DNA of 64,000 bases from Methylobacterium gnaphalii (GTDB lineage: Bacteria; Pseudomonadota; Alphaproteobacteria; Rhizobiales; Beijerinckiaceae), in NCBI RefSeq assembly GCF_007992215.1, contig NZ_BJZV01000009.1:62001-126000 (forward strand), given 5' to 3'. Positions 55,801-62,608 of this stretch are shown piece by piece. The notes below the pieces were generated by a model. It saw only the letters and a program-made list of their open reading frames with translations, was not told the origin of the DNA and did no database searches. A program made the translations under genes and the position numbers. How positions within the stretch are numbered: position 1 is the stretch's first letter; each line of letters starts with the position of its first letter.

Positions 55801-55904
55801 CCCTCGGCGGACAGGTCGAGCTTCGACATGTCCAGGGCCAGAGCCTGCTCGATCGCGGAGAGGGCGGCCTCCGCAGGATCCTTCAGCTTCTTCTCGGTGG
55901 CCAT
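49818..55904 (-). CDS. Giant apolipoprotein-like coiled-coil protein, GPR/RgsE-like growth-pole protein
   Basis: At 2028 residues this is by far the largest gene here. A cytoplasmic N-terminus of about 135 residues is followed by two membrane helices (about 138-157 YVYAAVLSFLWLNGLIALAW and 179-198). An immense helical region (about 220-1720) is built of apolipoprotein-like repeats (patterns such as RLDAVGSSLEERVRGFDE). An Ala/Pro-rich linker follows, then a compact C-terminal domain (about 1890-2028, ending AYLTSETGKVYTILAHASGRF). Size, two membrane helices and repeat type match the Agrobacterium growth pole ring protein GPR and Sinorhizobium RgsE, which organise polar wall growth in Rhizobiales. 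The ATG at 55904 has GAGG upstream. ATG 55916 is an alternative. The opposite strand is also open over the whole length, a composition artefact. Confidence 0.8.
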   Translation of the reverse strand: MATEKKLKDPAEAALSAIEQALALDMSKLDLSAEGNARGSFEPPMGLPLANDEGRQASDRLEPRMPDVGDNDPLSDPSGRVAPPPLDFGKDAGQPERARSRREGGLLPPDRSLVANDDRQSIGALQQTLRVRPSRKPYVYAAVLSFLWLNGLIALAWNQSGGDLRTYLAGLTALQTAVGATALAGPILLFLITAMLAVRAQEMRLVARAVGEVALRLAEPESFSTDAVLTMSQTVRREVAAVGDGVERALARAGELETLVRGEIATLERAYSDNEIRIRTLVDELVAQRESIVANAERVRGAITGSHQNLSQELEGAAERIVSAVTGAGDRVTGALESRGEAITGALGEAGDRVVGLVSTRGDELIARLLATSESVRAGIVESGDAMTRSFETRANEVAHAFEAASGNLTASLADTGTSVIDRLDRQSGEIRQTFERSAQGLEAAFLSRGGELSERFAATGSEITARFAETGEAFRRDFTAAGLSLTDDISARGAQLRSEIEAAGAGVSDTIEARGRDAQAALALTASGVVETFTARAGSVRDELASSVEEIAGSIGERGAELVGRIETVAQRLHETVTVHGAELGNGLDASATRVSELMTQRGREAAAEVEAALGRLGTGFEGQTGEAVARFRDAADSAGTAVVERLAAATLRFEEASQGLRQAADDSAGHVEARTVQIVDRFRQASQGVASEIGNQADTSLQAVESAIGRLGEELTARAQEATAAFALASAGAKEALGARISELEASFGDHGSNLTGLLSSHADEAQNRLATAGRDIVLAMTSQAARINDALTRTGTAFAETADTRARAIDEVLNTRLSDLQETIALGDILADKISRDTGAVGAQLEEMDRIISVQGKSVADRIAERTQALDEALATRAGEIDERIERRTSDLVARLDESAGRIDTGVISRLDAVGSSLEERVRGFDETIGARLERQTSDLVARLDASAGRFDNGVLSRLDAVGTALEERARALDETLDAQAVDAVRLIEARLRTATEDLAHRTRDIVSFVESRSSGTSETLASHADAIRRAFDERTESLERLFEERTAAVASTIDERGNMVVGSLGGRLGEIARVFDDGGASIAQVLDQRGQTILSSLRAIVDEADRLLGDGAGRLGEAVTTRTQEIRDLIDGRAQELARMVEEGTGAIRNHLDTGTDAFRASIDERVHGIRTVLDGHAGEIRGLLDSHANVLGEGFDARIRPLHDGLADKAREFLSVVEAGLGHTTGAMESRTNALASMFDERLNRLDGLFESRAAALAQQVDQRAEAITGVFENRSQDFTNRIDNRMKTFATLVASRADALAEAFDDRHEAFASLVDERIARTIAAIDERVGKQAALAEAHATALAQVLDQRNEAVAALLESRNAAIAEQLRQRTEAAAGLIESSVESLARRLDGSAETVARTLEGGTASLVETIDGRGRAVIDGIATHTDRLRSTIDGPAAAVVAALSERGQAIERALAEHGTPLVEALRERADEFVARTSESAEALRQAIEEGAARSTATLTQANETLGRNLGSVLSRIDDANSTMRELVTGTEGNLGAIEQGLAGRVDQIQAALAEISGETSRATDGVSSQVTALREVSQGVLTEAAALAASLDARSRSLGEQTEAHVASLTGAAGSIETIEGRLAETLKARHSEVEGVLARIEERSAALEAQSAQFSKSVEETLRAAEARAREIGESLSQAAQAAGSSVAGDFERLRSGADEQSERTVAAVKATIASASAEMTQALSTASTGFGESVAAMNAMAAEIRRELDATRAEIQRGVLEIPRETQDQTSEMRRVVSEQIEALNALASLVSRSTRGADVALPQSVEQRRVAEAGRKAAEPAARATAQAAPAAAPAPSPAPSGFRVTSPAASPGNAGQARPTQVAARAGNNRGWLSDLLTRASLDEDEAPAPAAAAPASLASRTTLDSISTDIAKMVDHQAAVDLWSRYRRGEPNLFDSRLYTAQGRQTFQDLKQRYAQDGEFRRTVDRYVSEFERLLGEVTKNDKDSKRADAYLTSETGKVYTILAHASGRFDEI
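52947..53234 (-). repeat. Tandem 144-base duplication inside the giant gene
   Basis: Two adjacent 144-base units (48 codons each) encode near-identical segments that begin RTSDLVARLDESAGR and QTSDLVARLDASAGR. The 27-base core repeats exactly at 53061 and 53205 on the plus strand. It is the most conserved repeat pair in the protein and implies recent duplication or gene conversion. Confidence 0.8.
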
Positions 55905-56190
55905 GCGATGCCTCATTACGCATCGCCCCCATCGGCCAGGGCCGGCTGAAGGCGAGATTACCCGTATTGCCCGGAAGTTTAGTCACCGTACCGGGTGGCG
56001 GATACCCAAGCGCTGCGGGAGCGAGGAAAAACCTTAACGGAATGGTTACCAAGCCGGCCAGGGCATTCGGGTGCAGGACTTATCTCTCGACAAGCCAACG
56101 CTTAAACCGAGCGGGCCGGGCCGGACGCCGCTGTGGACAGCTCGGCCGCAAATCATAACGCGATCTGGAAAATCGAGTCGGGAGGCGGAC

Positions 56191-56514
56191 TTGGGCGACG
56201 AAACGCTGCTCGATCGGACCCATCTCGCGGCCCAGACCTTCGGCGACGAGGCCCTGGCGGACGAACTTCTCGGCCTGTTCGCGCAGCAGTGCCGGCAGCT
56301 CGTGCCGGGCATCATCGACCCCGCCCGACCGGAGGCCGACCGGGCCGATCTCGCCCATACCCTGAAGGGCTCGGCCCTCGGCGTCGGGGCGACGCGGGCG
56401 GCCGCACGCGCTGCCGAGACCGAGGACGCGCTACGCACTGGCAGCACCAGCGCGGCGCGCCGGGCCCAGGCCCTCGCCGAGGCGGTGGCAGCGACGCTGG
56501 CTGTATTGGACTGA
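56191..56514 (+). CDS. Histidine phosphotransfer (HPt) domain protein
   Basis: This 107-residue single-domain protein has a four-helix HPt fold. The phosphorylated histidine is residue 56 in LAHTLKGSALGVGA, the classic HxxKG(S/A) motif. It should relay phosphate between a hybrid kinase and a response regulator, but no partner lies in the window. The start is TTG at 56191, with GGGAGG 5 bases upstream. Frames extending further upstream lack a site. It is divergent from the giant growth-pole gene, with 286 bases between the starts. Confidence 0.88.
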   Translation: MGDETLLDRTHLAAQTFGDEALADELLGLFAQQCRQLVPGIIDPARPEADRADLAHTLKGSALGVGATRAAARAAETEDALRTGSTSAARRAQALAEAVAATLAVLD

Positions 56515-56693
56515 AGCCTCGCAGGGCGTGAAGCCTCGCAGGGCGTCATGCGCGCTCGCCATGCGACCTAGGCGCACGAAGACCCGCCAAAACCCTCTCG
56601 GTGCTTGCATTCCAGTCCGTGCCCCTCCAACAAGCGGGCCGAAGGCCCATCGACACGCGCCTGAGGCGCATCGGCACGACCGCGGAGCAAGGC

Positions 56694-57014
56694 ATGCCCA
56701 AGATCACCTACGTCGATCACGCAGGCACGGCCCGCACGATCGACGGGCAGGTTGGATCGACCGTTATGGAGGCGGCGATCCGCAACAACGTCCCCGGCAT
56801 CGATGCCGAGTGCGGCGGAGCCTGTGCCTGCGCCACCTGCCACGTGTATGTCGACACCGAGTGGATGGAGGCGGTCGGTCCCTCGGAGCCGATGGAGCAG
56901 GACATGCTCGACTTCGCCAGCGACGTACGCGCGAGTTCCCGGCTGTCCTGCCAGATCCGGATCACTCCCGAGCTGGACGGTCTCAAGGTGACGACGCCGG
57001 CCCGCCAAGGCTGA
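56694..57014 (+). CDS. 2Fe-2S ferredoxin (adrenodoxin type)
   Basis: This 106-residue ferredoxin has the cluster motif CGGACACATC followed by a distant cysteine in RLSCQIRI, the Cx5Cx2C...C pattern of adrenodoxin/FdxB-type proteins. Acidic residues (VDTEWMEAVGPSEPMEQDML) form the usual partner-binding region. It supplies electrons to a P450, oxygenase or iron-sulfur assembly. No partner is adjacent, so the role is open. The ATG at 56694 gives the standard N-terminus MPKITYVDHAG. Confidence 0.93.
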   Translation: MPKITYVDHAGTARTIDGQVGSTVMEAAIRNNVPGIDAECGGACACATCHVYVDTEWMEAVGPSEPMEQDMLDFASDVRASSRLSCQIRITPELDGLKVTTPARQG

Positions 57015-57143
57015 AGGTGCGAGCCGCCGCATATCGGACTGCACCGCGACGGTGACTCGATCGCGTCGGCGACTGGGGCGTCGATCCTCTAGCGGGTCGC
57101 CGGCAAGGTGTTCGAGGACTCGCTGCTGTTCCCCTTCGCGCTC

Positions 57144-58319
57144 TCACTTCAGCAGCGAGCGCGTTGCCGCGTCGATCCCGTCGAGCGTCAGCGGAAACAT
57201 CCGATCGGAGAAGATCCGCCGGACCATGCCGATGGACTGCGTGTAGGCCCAATGCGCCTCGGGCACCGGGTTGAGCCAGGCCGCTTTCGGAAAATGGTCG
57301 AGCACGCGGTTCAGCCAAACCTGGCCGGGCTCCTCGTTCCAATGTTCCACCGAGCCGCCCGCCATGGCGATCTCGTAGGGGCTTATCGAGGCGTCCCCCA
57401 CGAAGACCACCCGATAATCCGAGCCGTAGGTGCGGATCACGTCGGTGAGCGACGTGCGCTCGTCGTGGCGCCGGCTGTTCTCGGTCCAGACGGATTCGTA
57501 GGGGCAGTTGTGGAAGTAGAAATGGGCGAAATGCTTGAACTCGGCCCGTGCGGCGGAGAACAGCTCCTCGGCCAGCCCGACATGCCAGTCCATCGAGCCG
57601 CCGACATCGAGGAAGAGCAGCACCTTCACGGCGTTGCGCCGCTCCGGGCGCAGCCGCACATCGATATAGCCCTGGCGCGCACTCTCGCGGATCGTGCTGT
57701 CGAGATCGAGTTCCTCGGCGGCGCCCGTGCGGGCGAAGCGGCGTAGCCGCCGCAGCGCGATCCGCATGGTGCGCGTGCCGAGTTCGACGCCGTCGTCGAG
57801 ATCCTTGAACTCGCGCTTGTCCCAGACCTTCACGGCCCGGAAGTTGCGGTTGCGATCCTGGCCGATCCGGATGCCTTCCGGGTTGTAGCCGTAGGCGCCG
57901 AACGGGGAGGTGCCGCCGGTGCCGATCCATCTGGAGCCGCCCTGGTGGCGCTCCTTCTGCTCGGCGAGCCGCTGCTTCAGCGTCTCGAACAGCTTGTCCC
58001 AGCCGAGCGCCTTCAACTCGGCCTTTTCTTCGTCGGTCAGATACTTCTCCGCGAGCTTGCGTAGCCATTCCTCGGGAATCGCGGCAGGCTCCACGGCCTC
58101 GCCCACCGTTTCCAAGCCCTTGAAGACCTGACCGAAAACCCGGTCGAATCGGTCGAGATGACGTTCGTCCTTCACCAGGGCGGTGCGGGCGAGGACGTAG
58201 AAGTCCTCGACGCGCTTGCCCGCAAGATCCCGCCCGAGGGCATCGACCAGGGTCAGGTGCTCGCGGAGGGAGACCGGAACCTTGGCTTCTCGTAACGCGG
58301 TGAAGAGGTTGAGCAGCAT
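57144..58319 (-). CDS. VWA domain-containing CoxE-like protein
   Basis: This 391-residue protein belongs to the VWA/CoxE-like family that works with MoxR AAA ATPases. The N-terminal half is helical and charged. The VWA domain (about 210-390) starts VKVLLFLDVGGSMDWH, where the usual DxSxS metal site is DxGxS. It continues with FAHFYFHNCPYESVW and YRVVFVGDASISPYEIAM. A MoxR-type ATPase gene lies at 63326, 5 kb away on the other strand, rather than adjacent as usual. The ATG at 58319 is the family-like start (MLLNLFTALREAKVPVS). Confidence 0.88.
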   Translation of the reverse strand: MLLNLFTALREAKVPVSLREHLTLVDALGRDLAGKRVEDFYVLARTALVKDERHLDRFDRVFGQVFKGLETVGEAVEPAAIPEEWLRKLAEKYLTDEEKAELKALGWDKLFETLKQRLAEQKERHQGGSRWIGTGGTSPFGAYGYNPEGIRIGQDRNRNFRAVKVWDKREFKDLDDGVELGTRTMRIALRRLRRFARTGAAEELDLDSTIRESARQGYIDVRLRPERRNAVKVLLFLDVGGSMDWHVGLAEELFSAARAEFKHFAHFYFHNCPYESVWTENSRRHDERTSLTDVIRTYGSDYRVVFVGDASISPYEIAMAGGSVEHWNEEPGQVWLNRVLDHFPKAAWLNPVPEAHWAYTQSIGMVRRIFSDRMFPLTLDGIDAATRSLLK

Positions 58320-58420
58320 CGGGGGGCACACCACCCGAGCCGGAGGCAGGGGTCAAGGGCGGCCGCGAACTGTCACGCTTGCGTGAGCGAACCCTGAGCG
58401 TTTGTCGTGACTTGGCTAAC

Positions 58421-58518
58421 GAATCCGCAACCCTGACGACAGAGTCGTCACTGGACTGTGGAAAGAATCGAAATTCGGTGGATATGTCACGGCCACGGCT
58501 TTTGAGAGTCATCGACTC
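58421..58518. promoter_or_regulatory. Cluster of five GANTC (CcrM methylation) sites
   Basis: GANTC occurs at 58421, 58442, 58465, 58506 and 58514. The last two form an inverted pair, GAGTC-ATC-GACTC. All five lie in the intergenic region between divergent VWA and small unknown genes. In alphaproteobacteria, GANTC in promoters is methylated by CcrM and read by GcrA and other regulators, giving cell-cycle-dependent expression. Confidence 0.6.
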
Positions 58519-58590
58519 TGTCATGAAGCTGACAATCAAGTCATCGAACACATGTCCTGCGTACCGGGACTTGTCGACCGGATGGTTGCG

Positions 58591-58995
58591 ATGACTGTCG
58601 TCTTGCGTTCCTTGAGCGATTTCAAACGGTTTCTAAGGAAGCCGGGCGCCACGATTCAAATCGTCCATAACACTCTTATCGAGCGTCAGCCGCAGCAGTT
58701 CCGTGATGCCTACCGCCGCAAGGGGCTCTACGAGCCGCGAACAGTACGGGCCATGTCGAAAAAGGCTGCCGTGTTCGACGTGAAGGGCCATGACGAGACA
58801 GTGTGGCTCTACTGGGACAAGGGCACCCGCAAGTGGCGCTTTCACGGGGATACCGTAGCGGTACCGATCAACGCCGCCATGGGGGCGCCCGACGAGGTGG
58901 TTTATCGCTGCAGCCTGCCGGATGAGACACCGGCGGCAGCGCCTCCGGCTCCGTCCTTGCTGGACGACGACGACGAGGCGCAGCGGGACGACTGA
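58591..58995 (+). CDS. Small protein of unknown function
   Basis: This 134-residue protein is basic in its first half (LRSLSDFKRFLRKPGATIQIVHNTL, then RRKGLYEPRTVRAMSKKAAVFDV). A conserved-looking strand region follows (ETVWLYWDKGTRKWRFHGDTVAVPI), and it ends in an Ala/Pro-rich, very acidic tail (LLDDDDEAQRDD). I recognise no family. Candidate starts are ATG 58591 (GGATGG upstream) and ATG 58582. The GANTC-rich upstream region suggests regulated expression and supports its being a real gene. Confidence 0.6.
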   Translation: MTVVLRSLSDFKRFLRKPGATIQIVHNTLIERQPQQFRDAYRRKGLYEPRTVRAMSKKAAVFDVKGHDETVWLYWDKGTRKWRFHGDTVAVPINAAMGAPDEVVYRCSLPDETPAAAPPAPSLLDDDDEAQRDD

Positions 58996-59139
58996 TCCCT
59001 CGTAAGGGCAGGATACGAAGCGGCCGGCCAAAGGTGAGGACGCCGCAGCCTCACGGGATAGACCAGCGCAGCTGTCGGCCCACTCCACCATGCCGCGCAT
59101 GCTCTCCTCCGCCTGGAGAGCGAGGACCAGCGCTGCAGT

Positions 59140-61035
59140 TCAGGCGGACTTGCCGAGCGCCACCTTCTCGTCCTTGGACGCATCGCCGGCTTTGCCGTCC
59201 GCCGCCCTCGCATCCAGCGTCTTGCCGATGGTGCGCCGTGCCCGGAAGCCTGGGCGGGTCTCGGTCTCCTTGCGCTTGAGCATGACCCGGAACTCGTCGC
59301 GGCGCTCATGGATCGAGGCGATGACGAGGCCCATCGGCACGCCGACATCGACGAGCACCGCCTCGGAGAGCTGTAGCGAGGCCTCGATGGTTTCGGGCAC
59401 CGCGTCGTCGACTCCCATCTTGTAGAGTTCCGTCGCGTGGCGCGCGTCGCGGGCGCGGGCCACGATGGTGAGGTCCGGCCGCTCGGCGCGTGCAGCCTCG
59501 ACCACGGCCTCGACCCGCTCCGGTGTGTCGAGCGTCACCACGAGGGCGCGTGCCGTGGCGATGTCGCAGCGGCGCAGGAGTTCGGTGCTCGACGAATCCC
59601 CGAAATAGACCGGATTGCCGAGGCGGCGCTGTTCGGCGACGCGCACGGGATTGGAATCGAGGGCGATGTACGGGATCTTGTGGCGCTTCAGCATCTCACC
59701 GACGAGACGTCCGACGCGGCCGTAGCCCGAGACGATGACCCGGTCCTGCTGTGCATCCGGCGGCGGCTCGGCCCGTGCGCGGCCGAGCACCTCCTTGTTG
59801 GAGCGGCGGCCGAGCCGGCGCGCGAGCAGGGCCAGGGGCGGGATCGCGATCATGGTCACGGTGGTGACGATGAGCGCCATTTGACCGAGGGGTTCCGGGA
59901 CGAGGCCACCGGCGATGCCGCCCCCGAGCAGCACGAAGGCGAACTCGCCACCCGGGCCGAGCAGCAGAGCGGTCTCGAAGGCCACAGGGCGCGGCAGCCG
60001 CATCGCCCGCGCGCCGACAAGGATGACGAAGCCCTTCACGAGGAGCAGCGCCAGGGCGAGACCGAGGATCAGCACGGGGGCCGCAACGAGCTGGGCCGGA
60101 TCAAGGCTCATACCCACAGAGACGAAGAACACGCCGAGCAGCAGGCCCTTGAACGGGTCGATCGTCGCCTCGATCGCCCGGCGATACTCGGTCTCGGCCA
60201 GCAGCAGGCCGGCGACGAAGGCTCCGAGCGTCATGGAGAGGCCGCTCGCTGCCGCAGTGAGGGCCGTCGCCGCGATCACGAGCAGGCAGGCCGCCATGAA
60301 CAGTTCCGGGCTCTTGGTGCGCGCCACGAGCTGGAAGAGCGGGCGCAGGGCCAAGCGGCCGGCGACGACGATGACGACGAGCGCCACCGCCGCCTGGCCC
60401 AGTGCCAGCGCCAGCCCGACGCCGACATTGCCGCCGTCGTTGCGCCCGAGCACCGCGATGGCGAACAGCACGGGGGCAACCGCGAGGTCCTGGAAGAGAA
60501 GCACCGCGAAACTGGTGCGGCCCGAGGGCGTGTTCAGCCGCTTCTGCTCGGCGAGCACCGGCAGCACCACCGCCGTCGAGGACAGGGCGAGGCCGATGCC
60601 GACGATGAGCGAGGCCGCCAGGGGCTGGCCGGCCGCCATGAAGCTGGCCCCGATCAGGCCGGACGAGGCGATCACCTGGATCGAGCCGAGGCCGAAGACC
60701 AGGCGGCGCAGGGTGCGCAGGCGCTCCCAGGACAGCTCGATCCCGATCATGAACATCAGGAAGATCACGCCGAACTCGGCGAGATGCGAGATCTCGGCGC
60801 GATTGCCGATCGTCATCGGCCCGAGCCAGGGATGGGCCTCTGCCAGGCGCCCGAGGCCGTAGGGCCCAAGCAGGGCGCCGGCGCCGATGAAGCCGAGCAC
60901 GGGACTGATGCGCAGGCGGTGGAAGAGCGGCACCACAACGCCGGCCGTCACCAGGAAGATGATCGCTTCCTTGTAGGCGCCGAGATGCTCGCCGGCTGCG
61001 GCGACTTGAGCACCGGCGGCGGAGGGATCGGTCAT
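59140..61035 (-). CDS. CPA2 family monovalent cation:proton antiporter (Kef type)
   Basis: This 631-residue protein has a 12-13 helix Na+/H+ exchanger domain (about residues 15-395), with VFLMFMIGIELSWERLR, SSTAVVLPVLAEQKRLNTPSGR, LLFQDLAVAPVLFAIAVLG and FVSVGMSLDPAQLVAAPV. A TrkA-N/RCK regulatory domain (about 425-550) binds nucleotide through GYGRVGRLVGEMLKRHKIPY. A charged tail of about 80 residues follows. It probably exchanges K+ or Na+ for protons in pH or electrophile stress, like KefB/KefC. No ancillary KefF/KefG gene is adjacent. It is convergent with the small unknown gene. Confidence 0.93.
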   Translation of the reverse strand: MTDPSAAGAQVAAAGEHLGAYKEAIIFLVTAGVVVPLFHRLRISPVLGFIGAGALLGPYGLGRLAEAHPWLGPMTIGNRAEISHLAEFGVIFLMFMIGIELSWERLRTLRRLVFGLGSIQVIASSGLIGASFMAAGQPLAASLIVGIGLALSSTAVVLPVLAEQKRLNTPSGRTSFAVLLFQDLAVAPVLFAIAVLGRNDGGNVGVGLALALGQAAVALVVIVVAGRLALRPLFQLVARTKSPELFMAACLLVIAATALTAAASGLSMTLGAFVAGLLLAETEYRRAIEATIDPFKGLLLGVFFVSVGMSLDPAQLVAAPVLILGLALALLLVKGFVILVGARAMRLPRPVAFETALLLGPGGEFAFVLLGGGIAGGLVPEPLGQMALIVTTVTMIAIPPLALLARRLGRRSNKEVLGRARAEPPPDAQQDRVIVSGYGRVGRLVGEMLKRHKIPYIALDSNPVRVAEQRRLGNPVYFGDSSSTELLRRCDIATARALVVTLDTPERVEAVVEAARAERPDLTIVARARDARHATELYKMGVDDAVPETIEASLQLSEAVLVDVGVPMGLVIASIHERRDEFRVMLKRKETETRPGFRARRTIGKTLDARAADGKAGDASKDEKVALGKSA

Positions 61036-61396
61036 CTTTGTGCTTGCTCAGCCTTTGCGAGATTGAGGCGGGAGTCGGGCCGTCCGCAAGCAGGACGGAT
61101 GCCGGCCATCATGGAGGGGCAAGCCACGATGGGGCAACCGAAATTCGGCTGCGGGCGAGGATCTGTCCCGTATGGCCGAGCTTATGGGCGATCGAGGTGC
61201 CACAGCGCACATCGAAACCGCGGCGGAAGGGCATCGGTCGGCGCGGGGTGCCTACCTGATGCAGGAAAACCACCGTCCACCGCCGCGTTCGCCGGCGGGA
61301 CGAGCGGCACAACTTCGGCACAATAGCCGCATAACCAGCATCTTAACGAAGGCTTAAGGCCGCGCTTGCCGCGTCCTTTCGAGACCGAGTGACCGT
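61036..61396. other. Intergenic region with the promoter of the membrane operon
   Basis: About 360 bases between divergent antiporter and membrane-operon genes. No supported gene is present. The right end holds a perfect CtrA box (61343-61357, annotated separately) and the AT-richest sequence of the gap. Confidence 0.5.
61343..61357 (+). promoter_or_regulatory. Perfect CtrA binding site upstream of the membrane operon
   Basis: TTAA-CGAAGGC-TTAA matches the full CtrA consensus TTAA-N7-TTAA exactly. It lies 39 bases upstream of the ATG at 61397, where it would overlap or abut the promoter. It is the only exact full site I found in the intergenic DNA of the window. Confidence 0.65.
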
Positions 61397-62608
61397 ATGC
61401 TGACCCTGCGGAAAGAGCCGCCGAATCGGGACGTCGCGCGCGAAAAGCGCGAGTGGAATCTCGACCGCCAGCGCTGGAAACAAGCCCGCGATGTCGAGCG
61501 GGGCTACCGCATCAAGTGGGGCTATGTCGCGATCGCCTATCTCGTCGAGTTCATGGTGATCGGCGCCTCGCTGATCGGCGCCTGGCTCTTCGCGGACTAT
61601 TACAGCGACGGCGACAGCCGCGCCTTCTACTTCATGCTGCTGGCGCCGCTGGTCTACGCTGCGGTCGAGCTCTGCCGCGTGCCGCTCGGCATCCTGGCGC
61701 GCACGCAGCGCTCCTGGTTCGTGAAGGGCCTCGCCATCATCGGCATCATCTTCGCGGCCGGGGTGACCACGAAGTCGGTCTCGCAGCTCGGCGAGATGAT
61801 GTTCCACCCGCGCCTGATGGATGCGGCCAAGGCCAAGACCGCCCTGAAGGACGCCCAGTCCGACCGCGCCTCGATCGACACCCGCATCGCGGCAGCCGAT
61901 GCCCGCGTGACCCAGTACACGACCGAGCTCGAGCAGATCGAGAAGCGCGCCGCCGAGAACTCCTCTCAGCTCGCCGGCCTGCCGGCCCAGCGCTGCGAGC
62001 GCATCTCGGGCACCAACAGCAAGGGCAAGACCTACTCGAACCTGAAATGCGTCGCCGATCCGCGCGTCGCCACGCTCAATGCCGCCGTCACCAAGGCCGG
62101 GGCCGATCGCGGTGCGGTGACCAAGGATCTCGAAGCGGCACGGCAGGCTCGGTCTCAACTCGACCGGGGCGCGGCCGACCGCAAGGTTGCCGATACCGAG
62201 CAGGCCTACCGCAACGCCGTGAACCGCTCGCAGCTGCATTCCTTCACCGCGATGGTCTACGGCGTCGACCCGATCGAGGTGACGGACGCGCAGGTGCACG
62301 CCTTCCTGCGCATCTTCGTGTTCGTGCCCGCGCTCTGCGCCGCCTTCGCCTCGACCATCCTGGCGCTGTCGGCCGTCTCGGTGCGCCGCACCTTCATGGA
62401 CGAGGACGATCTCGGCGCCGACGTTGCCACCGAGGCGACGCCCTACCTGATCGACCACCTCACCGGCGCATTGAAGGAGTATCCCGAGCTGCTGCAGCCG
62501 AGACAGCCTGCGCCGCAGCCGGCCGCCGCCGTGATCCCGATCGACCGGCGCCAGCCCCCAGTCACGCAGTCCAACAACCCGGCCTCTGGCGTCGGAGCCA
62601 CGGCATGA
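61397..62608 (+). CDS. Multi-span membrane protein with coiled coil, unknown function
   Basis: This 403-residue protein has a charged cytoplasmic N-terminus, then three membrane helices (about 44-68, 77-100 and 112-130). A long non-membrane helical segment follows (about 140-285, LEQIEKRAAENSSQLAGL type), carrying a cysteine pair (RCER, LKCVAD). A fourth helix (about 308-332, RIFVFVPALCAAFASTILAL) and a Pro/Gln-rich cytoplasmic tail complete it. The helical segment is probably periplasmic. I recognise no family. It overlaps the next gene by 4 bases (ATGA) and has a perfect CtrA box upstream, so it may be cell-cycle controlled. Confidence 0.75.
   Translation: MLTLRKEPPNRDVAREKREWNLDRQRWKQARDVERGYRIKWGYVAIAYLVEFMVIGASLIGAWLFADYYSDGDSRAFYFMLLAPLVYAAVELCRVPLGILARTQRSWFVKGLAIIGIIFAAGVTTKSVSQLGEMMFHPRLMDAAKAKTALKDAQSDRASIDTRIAAADARVTQYTTELEQIEKRAAENSSQLAGLPAQRCERISGTNSKGKTYSNLKCVADPRVATLNAAVTKAGADRGAVTKDLEAARQARSQLDRGAADRKVADTEQAYRNAVNRSQLHSFTAMVYGVDPIEVTDAQVHAFLRIFVFVPALCAAFASTILALSAVSVRRTFMDEDDLGADVATEATPYLIDHLTGALKEYPELLQPRQPAPQPAAAVIPIDRRQPPVTQSNNPASGVGATA

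Noticed and set aside
49743..55949. A 2068-codon open frame on the plus strand, antisense to the giant growth-pole gene
   Set aside because: It is a mirror of the repetitive, GC-rich coding strand. Its translation is low-complexity (Gly, Ala, Asp, Arg, Leu) with no recognisable domain, and the minus-strand protein has clear membrane helices and repeats.
56034..56049. A second CtrA-like site (TTAA-N8-TTAC) between the growth-pole gene and the HPt gene
   Set aside because: The spacer is one base too long and the second half-site has a mismatch. It may be chance.
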